DNA of 7,087 nucleotides. Source: an uncultured Eubacteriales bacterium. Its GTDB lineage: Bacteria > Bacillota > Clostridia > UMGS1840. The translations under genes were made by a program, and so were the position numbers. Every line of letters starts with the position of its first letter. Position 1 is the stretch's first letter. The DNA lies in contig USLP01000069.1 in the NCBI GenBank assembly GCA_900555525.1, positions 1 to 7,087 of the forward strand, given 5' to 3'. Below the pieces are notes generated by a model. The model worked only from the letters and a program-made list of their open reading frames with translations, was not told the origin of the DNA and did not search any database. Shown here piece by piece: positions 1-6,598 of this stretch.

Positions 1-492
1 TCTTATTGCCGCCAAAACGGCAACAAACAATATAATACCGCAAAGCGCGCCTGCCGAATCGATAAAAACGTCTAATATTCCTGCGCCCCGTCCCTCAACA
101 AAAAGCTGATGAAATTCATCGGAGCAGGCATATAAGACGCTTATGCCAAGGGCGGTAAGCGCTGCGTAATATTTATTTTTTATATATAAACGCATAAGAT
201 TGTATGCGGATATTCCGAAAAGAAAAAATATCGCAAAATGTGCGTTTTTTCTGACAAATCCGTTAAAAATTTTCAGTCTTGTTTCTCTTTTCAGCTCATG
301 ACCGTACTGTTTATTTAATTCCTCGGAATATTTTTTCTCGATTTCGCCCGAAAAAAGCTTTTCCGAAACGGAATTGCTGACGTCCGACGATTTTTCGGAC
401 GGCTGGCTTGAAAACAAAAATATTGCGGCTGCCGTAAAGAGTATAAAAAGCCATGCAAAAATATATTTTATCTTTCCCATAATCATAACCAT
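1..492 (-). CDS. VanZ-family membrane protein, C-terminus cut by the window edge
   Basis: This is a small integral membrane protein of the VanZ family, whose biochemical role is not settled; the founder gives low-level teicoplanin resistance. Counted from the ATG at 492, residues 9-27 form a first membrane segment followed by FSSQPSEKS (27-35), a polar stretch, RKNAHF (81-86) starting a second segment, SDEFHQLFVEGR (124-135), and DVFIDSAGALCG (141-152) starting the last helix. These are the family hallmarks. The frame is open to position 1, so the end is missing. The start is uncertain. In-frame ATGs lie at 492, 486 and 480, none with a clear ribosome binding site. A GTG at 540 has AGGCAGGG just upstream but would add a Cys/Arg-rich leader atypical of the family. 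The gene is about 57 bp downstream of the nucleotidyltransferase and shares its G+C-richer composition, so it is probably the next cistron of the operon. Confidence 0.85.
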   Translation of the reverse strand, partial: MVMIMGKIKYIFAWLFILFTAAAIFLFSSQPSEKSSDVSNSVSEKLFSGEIEKKYSEELNKQYGHELKRETRLKIFNGFVRKNAHFAIFFLFGISAYNLMRLYIKNKYYAALTALGISVLYACSDEFHQLFVEGRGAGILDVFIDSAGALCGIILFVAVLAAIR

Positions 493-549
493 TCTGTTTT
501 TTGTAGGTTTGCGCGAACATGCGGAACGACACCACGGCACGTTCCCTGC

Positions 550-1800
550 CTATATCATGTCAAGCTCGTTTATAAGCTTCATTCTTTCATTAAGAAGCTC
601 TTTCAGTTTCTCGTCGCGCTTCTCTGTCTTTTTCCTGCTTCGTCCGAAAATCACATTTCCAACGCATGAAAACGCTCGGTAAATATACATAAACGGCAGC
701 AAATACCGACGCTTTAAAAGTATCGGATACAGCTTCATCATTTCATATTTATCCTTAAAAATAAGCGTATATGCGTCCAAAATAAGTATCTTTATTTGAT
801 ATTTTTTGTAATCGCCGTTTTTAAAGGTCGAATACCGACGGCGCGAATACTCTTGGTAAATGCCTCCACTTTCCTCCAAGCGTTCATAGCCGTAGGCACA
901 GCATTCTCCGATATCGCAAAGAAGCTTATCGGCAAAAGCCTTGTATTCCTCGCTTGCCTCCAAATTTTTAAAGCCGTAATATTCATACCCTATATACATA
1001 AGACTTCTGAAAATTTTTCCGTATTTTAAGCGGTCAATCGTATTCCAAAAACGTTCAAAATCTATTTGGTCATGATACGTGCTGAAATAAAGAAGCATAT
1101 CGGTTATCATTCTTATGTGTGCGATTCCGCCAACAAAGTGCTTTACAAAATGAAAAGCAAGACTAACCGCACCATCCGTATAGCCAAGCGTTTGGTAGGT
1201 ATATGCACCACCTACCGTTACCTCACGAAAAGGCTCGGTTATTGCAGGCGTGCCGTCATACCACACTTCGGAAATCTGCTTTGTATCCATGGAAACATGA
1301 ATTTCAAACGTTCCGCCCGTCGGGTGAACTATAACGGACTGATTATTTGACGGTGTGCGTTTTTTGACGTACGCTCCCTCATTTTTAAAGAAGTTAAGGC
1401 ATTTTTTCTCGTCTTTTATATCGATAAGAAGGTCGGTATCGCCCGACATTCTTAAGTCGGGGTTTTTATACATCACCCCGAGAATATCGCCCTTTAGCAT
1501 AACGCAGGAAATCCCCTGCACCGAGAGCTGTTTCATTACCTTATTTACGGCATATTGCCGGCGCGAATAATTTATAACCTTTTCCGCCATAGCGGAAATT
1601 TGCTCTTTCATTTCGGCATCGCTGATTTCCAAAAGTCCTCTGTCATAAAGCTTTTTTGCGGCAGGTAAAACAATCCCGAAAACTCCGTTTTCTTTAGCTA
1701 ACGTGAGCACCTCGTCCGATACCTTCTCCGAAACCGCAGGCTCCCGCCCCGCAGCTCCGGCGCTCACCAGCTCCAGCAAAATTTTATATTCATTAAGCAA
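550..1800 (-). CDS. Uncharacterised nucleotidyltransferase-fold protein (NTP_transf_5 type)
   Basis: This 416-residue protein resembles the uncharacterised nucleotidyltransferase family PF14907, often found in polysaccharide and peptide-modification clusters; substrate unknown. Seen: LKGD (102-105), then YKNPDLRMSG leading into SGDTDLLID (119-127), the expected G-x-D-x-D metal-binding segment of the fold with D121 and D123 as candidate ligands, and FEIH (165-168), where the third acidic residue would lie. A helical region with HFVKH (217-221) follows. Near the C-terminus is a hydrophobic stretch (about 368-386), then a highly charged KKTEKRDEKLKELL tail likely to be helical and perhaps membrane-proximal. 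The start is a TTG, chosen because a strong ribosome binding site (GGGGGTGAT) sits just upstream and the next in-frame ATG is internal (residue 64). It lies 30 bp after the flippase gene and is markedly richer in G+C than that neighbour. The family assignment is confident; the reaction is not known. Confidence 0.82.
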   Translation of the reverse strand: MLNEYKILLELVSAGAAGREPAVSEKVSDEVLTLAKENGVFGIVLPAAKKLYDRGLLEISDAEMKEQISAMAEKVINYSRRQYAVNKVMKQLSVQGISCVMLKGDILGVMYKNPDLRMSGDTDLLIDIKDEKKCLNFFKNEGAYVKKRTPSNNQSVIVHPTGGTFEIHVSMDTKQISEVWYDGTPAITEPFREVTVGGAYTYQTLGYTDGAVSLAFHFVKHFVGGIAHIRMITDMLLYFSTYHDQIDFERFWNTIDRLKYGKIFRSLMYIGYEYYGFKNLEASEEYKAFADKLLCDIGECCAYGYERLEESGGIYQEYSRRRYSTFKNGDYKKYQIKILILDAYTLIFKDKYEMMKLYPILLKRRYLLPFMYIYRAFSCVGNVIFGRSRKKTEKRDEKLKELLNERMKLINELDMI

Positions 1801-1803
1801 CGT

Positions 1804-1812
1804 ATCACCCCC
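1804..1812 (-). promoter_or_regulatory. Strong ribosome binding site deciding a TTG start
   Basis: On the minus strand the sequence reads GGGGGTGAT, then three bases, then TTG. It differs from the ideal AGGAGGTGAT complement of the 16S rRNA tail at few positions. The spacing supports TTG at 1800 as the true start of the nucleotidyltransferase gene, and gives it its own initiation signal after the 30-bp gap from the flippase gene. Confidence 0.7.
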
Positions 1813-1830
1813 GAGAAAAACTAACGATTA

Positions 1831-3363
1831 TTATATTTTTTTCAAATTTAAAATTCTACAACGACTAACAATTTCGCGTAAAACAAAGTCTTTTAGTATT
1901 ACATCTATTATAAAAAATACGATTATACATATGATAAAATATGCTGCACCTTGAAATATTATAAAAATAAAAGTTTTAGGAACTAATACGGAAATATACC
2001 AACAAATAATACACGAAAAGGCAGTTCCTAAAAAATATATCCCCTGCCTTTTCCAGTATTGGAAAGTTGAAATATAAAATACATTTTTATATAACAATTG
2101 TGGCTCATACCAAAATGAACTCAAAATTCTTGACAATGCCGAAGCAACCAAAATACCAAATATCCCCCAGTATATGCCTAACAAAATTGATAATATAATA
2201 TTTAGTAAAGCTGTAATCAACATTAAATATTTTACTTTTGAAAACATCCCAGTCGCTTCTCTATACATCCACACAGGGCTTATTGCATTAGTCAAGTAAA
2301 AATTAAATGATATTATAAAAACAGTATACATATCCAAAGTATATTCCTTGCCAAGCCAAATAGGAATAAATTGATTAAATAATAAAAACAAACAAATTCC
2401 GCCATACGCAGCAATAAAATGGAATATATACAACATAATATTAAATGTACTATTCATTCGCCTCGCATCATTTTCAGTGTTTAAATTACCAATCCCATTA
2501 ACTAAAGTTGTTGCTATAATTGAAATAAACCCTTGTAATGCAATGACAATTGTATAATAGTTTGAATAAAGTCCTACAACATTAATACCTGCAATCATTG
2601 ATATTAAAATATTATCTGTATTATTAATAAAAACCGTCCCAAATTTATATAAAGCTGTAGAAAGGATATCCTTCTTTATTCTTGCTTTTTCTTTTGTTAT
2701 ATCAACACACTCATCTTGTCTTTTTAAATATGAATATTTTTTGTTTGTAATATAATTCAAAATTCCATTTCCGATATATGCACATATTACAGATATTAAA
2801 ACATATACTGTGTAATTAGGAAAAAATATAAGAATTATAATATGTAATATTTGTACTATAAAACTTTTTACCAGTTCAATAGTTTTCTGCAACCGATTCT
2901 CCTGATAAGCACATATCAACGCAACTTTATGTCCTACTAAATACGTAACAACCGTACTCAACAAAAATAGAATATAATACAGAGTTAAATCTCTAGTACT
3001 TAAATCGCTTTTTATTATATATTTTAGAAAGGGAATCAATAATAAGCCTATAGTTAAAACAGTTATTGCAATAGTAAAATATACTCTTTTCAAATATTTT
3101 ACTAAAGAATTAATTAAAGGTATATTCCCATCAGCAACAGGCTTGTATAACGCAAATACCGCAACATTGCCTAATCCTAATTCTGCCAAAGAAAGTACCG
3201 AAAGAATATTGGTATATAAACCATTAATTCCCAAATATTCTATGGACAAATATCTCAAAAACAAGCTTCTACTCCACAAAGACAAAAGGAGCATTCCTAT
3301 CTGACATATATAACCAACAGCAACATTAAGCATTGCGTTTTGAGTCCGCGAATAATTTTTCAT
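1831..3363 (-). CDS. Wzx-type polysaccharide flippase (oligosaccharide translocase)
   Basis: This 510-residue, very hydrophobic protein has the look of a polysaccharide-export flippase (MOP/MVF superfamily), which moves undecaprenyl-linked repeat units across the cytoplasmic membrane. The N-terminal signature is clear: SLWSRSLFLRYLSIEYLGI (28-46), NGLYTNILSVLSLAELGLG (47-65), then ALYKPVADGN (71-80). These are typical of Firmicutes capsule and exopolysaccharide flippases. About 12-14 membrane segments can be traced, with a charged cytoplasmic loop at about 205-231 separating the two halves, and the length is normal. The start ATG overlaps the upstream Fe-S gene's stop by 4 bp (ATGA) and has AAAGGA eight bases upstream, so translation is probably coupled. 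It is strongly AT-rich, unlike the downstream nucleotidyltransferase. No symbol is given because the donor serotype cannot be told from sequence. The C-terminus is basic (LNLKKI) and complete. Confidence 0.92.
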   Translation of the reverse strand: MKNYSRTQNAMLNVAVGYICQIGMLLLSLWSRSLFLRYLSIEYLGINGLYTNILSVLSLAELGLGNVAVFALYKPVADGNIPLINSLVKYLKRVYFTIAITVLTIGLLLIPFLKYIIKSDLSTRDLTLYYILFLLSTVVTYLVGHKVALICAYQENRLQKTIELVKSFIVQILHIIILIFFPNYTVYVLISVICAYIGNGILNYITNKKYSYLKRQDECVDITKEKARIKKDILSTALYKFGTVFINNTDNILISMIAGINVVGLYSNYYTIVIALQGFISIIATTLVNGIGNLNTENDARRMNSTFNIMLYIFHFIAAYGGICLFLLFNQFIPIWLGKEYTLDMYTVFIISFNFYLTNAISPVWMYREATGMFSKVKYLMLITALLNIILSILLGIYWGIFGILVASALSRILSSFWYEPQLLYKNVFYISTFQYWKRQGIYFLGTAFSCIICWYISVLVPKTFIFIIFQGAAYFIICIIVFFIIDVILKDFVLREIVSRCRILNLKKI

Positions 3364-4559
3364 CTCTTTTTTCCTTTCAAAAAATTTAATGATTTTTTTA
3401 CAAAAAGCCTGCTTTTTCTTTCTATTAATTTTAATCTATAATACTTAGGTTGCTCATACCTTTTTGTAACATATTTATCAGCTAATAAAGAAATGTTATG
3501 CCTTCCCATTAAAAAATCGTTCCAAAACTCCTCAACGTTATTAGGTGCTTCAAATGGTTTTTCTAAACATTTATTTCCCAACTTTACATCATTTATATTT
3601 CTTTGTTCGTAATTCAAGTCATTTTTTATATTATCAAATAACCAAAATCCTTTTTTTGAGTTAATCAAAATACTGGAAATCCCATTATCATATGCGTACA
3701 TCTTTAATTTCTGCGGGCTATAACCCCAAAAGTCAGATAAAGTAATGTCTCCGCATCTTTCCGATGATGCATATTCACATTTATGACAAACATCTCTTAA
3801 AGAATAATTGAAATTAAACAAACAAAAATAAGGGTCATTAACACTTGGACATAAATATTCTTTATTTTCATAAAGTATTTGTACACTACTATAGCTCCAT
3901 CCCGGCTTTTTATATCGTAAATTAATACTTTTAATTTTCTCTGTTGGTTCTAGTTCCCTTAAATATTGCTTAAAAAGTTTGTAAGGAGGTACGCCGTGGC
4001 AAATCAGATCAACGGTAACCAAGTTACCATCATCAGCCTTGTTTCCCAAAAAAGCTTTTAACCCAGCAATTTGACAAGGCGTGCCTGAAAATAAAACTTT
4101 TTTATTTTCCTTCAAATATCTTCTTACTTCCAAAAAGACTGTTCCCACATAGCTCTGCACATATTTACTTCCCGAAAATTTATAAATTTCATCTATATTT
4201 TTAATGCATATATGTTTCACGGAAAATTCCTCCGTCCATATTGCACCAAAGACAACCCCTCCATTGTCTATAATATATTTTGCCATTAACGGAAAAACTC
4301 CCCCGGAGCTACTATTTTTCCTTTGTCTTAAATTTTTGTTATAAGCTGCATATACCGCTAAATTATTGTATCTTGCAACCTTCACGTTGTGTGGACAAAT
4401 CCGATAACACAACTTACAACCAATACATTTATTTTCGTCGATTTCAGGATATAAAAAACCCTTATCGTCAATTTTCATTGTTATAGCTAAGTGCTTGCAT
4501 ATATTTGCACATGCTGAACAGCCTGTACAAAAATCCTTAACACAAATTTTACTCACCAT
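3360..4559 (-). CDS. Double [4Fe-4S] oxidoreductase, F420 hydrogenase/dehydrogenase beta-subunit family
   Basis: This is a ferredoxin-like N-terminus fused to the F420 hydrogenase/dehydrogenase beta-subunit N- and C-terminal domains (PF04422, PF04432). Despite the name, members in polysaccharide clusters need not use F420; their substrate is unknown. Numbered from the ATG at 4559 (399 residues): two CxxCxxCxxxC motifs, CTGCSACANIC (11-21) and CIGCKLCYRIC (45-55), bind two [4Fe-4S] clusters. SSSGGVFPLMA follows (about 83-93), then GTPCQIAGL (159-167), CHGVPP (187-192), and CHKCEYA...RCGDITLSDFWG (258-279) with extra cysteines. All are family hallmarks. The frame is open to 4598, but upstream Met codons lack a ribosome binding site. 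At 4559, GGGGG lies only two bases away; the GTG at 4556 would be better spaced. The gene overlaps the pyruvyl transferase end by 11 bp and the flippase start by 4 bp. It is probably cytoplasmic and redox-active. Confidence 0.88.
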   Translation of the reverse strand: MVSKICVKDFCTGCSACANICKHLAITMKIDDKGFLYPEIDENKCIGCKLCYRICPHNVKVARYNNLAVYAAYNKNLRQRKNSSSGGVFPLMAKYIIDNGGVVFGAIWTEEFSVKHICIKNIDEIYKFSGSKYVQSYVGTVFLEVRRYLKENKKVLFSGTPCQIAGLKAFLGNKADDGNLVTVDLICHGVPPYKLFKQYLRELEPTEKIKSINLRYKKPGWSYSSVQILYENKEYLCPSVNDPYFCLFNFNYSLRDVCHKCEYASSERCGDITLSDFWGYSPQKLKMYAYDNGISSILINSKKGFWLFDNIKNDLNYEQRNINDVKLGNKCLEKPFEAPNNVEEFWNDFLMGRHNISLLADKYVTKRYEQPKYYRLKLIERKSRLFVKKSLNFLKGKKR

Positions 4560-5691
4560 TACCCCCGCTTTCATCAAACAACATATGTAAATTATCATAA
4601 TATTTTTCCTTAAAATACGGTTTTAAAGCCTGATAATCTATTTTGTTTAAAAGTTTAACCGCAGTCTCATACGCTTCATCCAAATTTTTTGAAAAATATA
4701 CATAATCATCATATACACCCCTAAACCATTCAGTTCCTGTTATTACTTTATGATCAGTTGTCTTTATGACAATAACGGGAGTTGAAGCAATTAATGAAAA
4801 TATTGTTCCGTGGTATCTATCTGTTATTATTAACTTATATTTTGAATATTCTTCAATTTCTTTTTTTATATAATATTCTGCTTTATTTACAATTTCCGAT
4901 GTTTTTATATTTTTTGTTGTGTCTCCCATATCAACTCGACATAATAAACTCAATTTGCTTTTTAATTCATTCATTTCACAGTCTGAATAAAACTTTTCTC
5001 CATCATTTCTACAGCACATCATTATTCCTTCACGGCTATTTTTGTATTTTTTACTTCCTATTAGAGTTGTAACAATATCGGGATAAATTGCCGTTTTTAT
5101 ATCCGGAAACATCCTTTGCGCCATTTCATAAGATACTCGATCTCTTGCTAAAAAAAGCATGTTTTCAGCAGAATTATAAATCTCCGATGTTCTTTTTTCA
5201 TTATTTTTATCAACAAAATAAATTGTTTGCGGCATCATAATGATTTTCGCTTTCGGAAAACATTTTATTATTGTCCTATGAAGTTCATCGGCATGCCCTC
5301 CTAAATCGGTAGGTGTATATCCGCTTTGAAACACAATTATATCTTTATCAACATTAAACACATTTTTAAAAAACTTGAGAACTGACAGATTAGTATTCAC
5401 TATTGCATCTGTTTCCACTTCAATTATATTAATTTTTGAATAATGTTGATTAAGCCATTCTCTAATACAAACACCTTGTGCTAAATCGCCTAAATTATTA
5501 TGTGCCGGTATTCCTAAATAAAAAATATTTCGATTATATTTTTTTGCCGTTTTAATTCGAGCCTTATATTTAAAATAGTTTTTTATATTTTTAAACTGCA
5601 ATTTAATATTACTATACCAATGTTGAAGAATTAAATATGGTTTTCCTAAAAACTTATTCTCACGCAGTATCTTTTTTAATTTATTAAACAT
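4549..5691 (-). CDS. Polysaccharide pyruvyl transferase family protein
   Basis: This 380-residue protein belongs to the polysaccharide pyruvyl transferase family (PF04230). Characterised members transfer pyruvate from phosphoenolpyruvate to a sugar hydroxyl pair as a ketal; others in surface-polysaccharide clusters are untested. The fold is GT-B-like. Motifs seen: NNLGDLAQ (65-72), SGYTPTDLGGH (123-133), MPQTIYF (153-159), ARDRVSY (182-188), YPDIV (203-207), and the diagnostic TDRYHGTIFSLIASTPVIV (290-308), whose R292 and H294 are the conserved basic residues expected to contact the donor. The N-terminal 50 residues are basic and amphipathic, suggesting membrane association. ATG at 5691 has AAAGGG six bases upstream. 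It follows the glycosyltransferase after 38 bp and overlaps the Fe-S gene by 11 bp. Pairing with that Fe-S protein family recurs in surface polysaccharide clusters, which supports the operon reading. Family very likely; exact acceptor unknown. Confidence 0.9.
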   Translation of the reverse strand: MFNKLKKILRENKFLGKPYLILQHWYSNIKLQFKNIKNYFKYKARIKTAKKYNRNIFYLGIPAHNNLGDLAQGVCIREWLNQHYSKINIIEVETDAIVNTNLSVLKFFKNVFNVDKDIIVFQSGYTPTDLGGHADELHRTIIKCFPKAKIIMMPQTIYFVDKNNEKRTSEIYNSAENMLFLARDRVSYEMAQRMFPDIKTAIYPDIVTTLIGSKKYKNSREGIMMCCRNDGEKFYSDCEMNELKSKLSLLCRVDMGDTTKNIKTSEIVNKAEYYIKKEIEEYSKYKLIITDRYHGTIFSLIASTPVIVIKTTDHKVITGTEWFRGVYDDYVYFSKNLDEAYETAVKLLNKIDYQALKPYFKEKYYDNLHMLFDESGGNGE

Positions 5692-5729
5692 ATTTTTCCC
5701 TTTCTTAAATGTTCAAAATTACTTAAACT

Positions 5730-6395
5730 TTATAATTTCGTATAAATTTGGTACAACCGTTCGGTATTTGTATGTTCATCATGCGTTTTTCGTGCATGAC
5801 ATCTTGCGTTGCCGGAAAGTTTCAAAGCCAAGTCATCATTTTTGAAAATTTTCATTATGTAATATGCAAGCATATAGTATTCATCAAACGGATATATATA
5901 TCCCTCCTCATTGTGAATAAGCATATTTTTTACCCCACCAACATCAGAAGATACTACCGGAGTTCCCAATATCATAGCCTCTCCAACAGAATTAGGCGAA
6001 TTTTCAATTGACGAACAAGAAGCAAAAATATGTGAATTTAAATATTGAGAACACATTTGCTCCTCCTTCAATGAACCTAAAAATACTACATTGTTTTGTA
6101 AATTATATTTAAAAATAAGCTTTCTTAAATATTTTTGATAATATGTCAGTTTCAATTTATTTATACCCGAAACATTTATCAAATCCTTCCCGGTTGTATA
6201 TAAACAACTATCAGGAAAATACTTAATAATTTCACTCATTGCCTTAATCATAATATGAAATCCTTTTATCGGGTAACTACATTGACTTACAAAAATGGAA
6301 TGTTTTTTTATTTTATCAATTTTCCATTCATTTTTATAAAACGATGACCTTAACGTTTCATTACAAAAATGATAATTTATATTCGGATTTATCAT
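5730..6395 (-). CDS. Family-4 glycosyltransferase, donor-binding domain only (5'-truncated)
   Basis: This is the C-terminal, nucleotide-sugar-binding half of a GT-B glycosyltransferase (GT4, PF00534-like) that would build the polysaccharide repeat unit in the cytoplasm. From Met1 at 6395: SQCSYPIKGFHIMIKAM (37-53) carries the KG donor-phosphate contact, FLGSLKEEQM (105-114) follows, then the E-x7-E motif as E131...E139 in SIENSPNSVGEAMILG, leading into TPVVSSDVGG (145-154). The end is complete. A full GT4 enzyme is about 350-400 residues, so the whole acceptor domain is absent. ATG 6395 has no ribosome binding site and is probably an internal Met: the upstream codons still encode family-like sequence (see 6396-6497). 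If expressed, the product would probably be inactive. Composition is AT-rich like its operon partners, and the pyruvyl transferase gene starts 38 bp downstream. Confidence 0.85.
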   Translation of the reverse strand: MINPNINYHFCNETLRSSFYKNEWKIDKIKKHSIFVSQCSYPIKGFHIMIKAMSEIIKYFPDSCLYTTGKDLINVSGINKLKLTYYQKYLRKLIFKYNLQNNVVFLGSLKEEQMCSQYLNSHIFASCSSIENSPNSVGEAMILGTPVVSSDVGGVKNMLIHNEEGYIYPFDEYYMLAYYIMKIFKNDDLALKLSGNARCHARKTHDEHTNTERLYQIYTKL

Positions 6396-6497
6396 TTTAC
6401 AGCAAGCTTTATCCCAATCTGTTCTTCCGATTATATGCTGTACGTTTTTTATAGTTTGAATTTCATAAATTCCTCTTTTTTCAAAATTATCACAGTT
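6396..6497 (-). pseudogene. In-frame remnant of the glycosyltransferase upstream of its first ATG
   Basis: Reading leftward in the same frame as the glycosyltransferase, codons from 6497 to 6396 are open (TGA at 6500-6498). They encode NFEKRGIYEIQTIKN, then VQHIIGRTDWDKACCK, leading straight into MINPNINYHFCNETLR. The IGRTDWD...INP..NYHFCNE.LR run is what intact GT4 enzymes of this type show at the domain linker. So the real gene continued further upstream and is broken at about 6485-6497. There is no ATG, GTG or TTG start in this stretch. The break could be biological or an assembly join. Confidence 0.75.
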
Positions 6498-6520
6498 TCA
6501 ACACAATTCTAACGTACAAT
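6487..6520 (+). promoter_or_regulatory. Candidate promoter with an 11-bp-period repeat upstream of the protease gene
   Basis: TACAAT at 6515-6520 is a fair -10 hexamer for the rightward gene. No good -35 lies 16-18 bases upstream. Instead there are two similar elements, TTTCAAC (6496-6502) and TTCTAAC (6507-6513), spaced 11 bp start to start. This resembles the direct half-sites used by OmpR/PhoB-family response regulators, which would fit a stress-induced envelope protease. The idea rests on pattern only. Confidence 0.3.
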
Positions 6521-6584
6521 AGGCAGTAGAAAATGAAGAAAGAAATAAGAGCACTGTGTATTGGTGCCTGAGATAGAAAAGAGA

Positions 6585-6590
6585 AAGAGG
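6585..6590 (+). promoter_or_regulatory. Ribosome binding site of the protease gene
   Basis: AAGAGG lies eight bases before the ATG at 6599, a normal purine-rich Shine-Dalgarno element that fixes this start. Confidence 0.65.
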
Positions 6591-6598
6591 GATCAGCC

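Noticed and set aside
374..682. Plus-strand open frame of 102 codons opposite the VanZ and nucleotidyltransferase genes
   Set aside because: It spans the ends of two well-supported minus-strand genes, is a low-complexity Ser/Phe-rich translation with no family motif, and is a shadow of the antisense frame.
4782..5072. Plus-strand Leu/Phe/Tyr-rich open frame that might pass for a small membrane protein
   Set aside because: It lies wholly opposite the pyruvyl transferase gene. The hydrophobicity comes from the complement of Lys/Glu/Asn codons in AT-rich DNA.
5692..5729. Gap between glycosyltransferase and pyruvyl transferase as a possible terminator or promoter
   Set aside because: AT-rich with no stem-loop and no clear -35/-10 pair; it holds only an AAAGGG ribosome binding site for the next gene.
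6449..6477. AAGAGGA followed by ATG on the minus strand just upstream of the glycosyltransferase remnant, looking like a fresh start
   Set aside because: The ATG is out of frame with the glycosyltransferase and hits TAA after five codons, so it cannot rescue the truncated gene.
6521..6569. AGGCA ... TGCCT inverted repeat in the protease leader as a terminator or riboswitch stem
   Set aside because: Only five base pairs with a loop of about 40 bases and no T-run; not a credible structure.
6533..6571. Twelve-residue open frame (MKKEIRALCIGA) in the leader of the protease gene
   Set aside because: It has no convincing ribosome binding site and no attenuator-like hairpin after it. A frame this short in purine-rich leader DNA is expected by chance.
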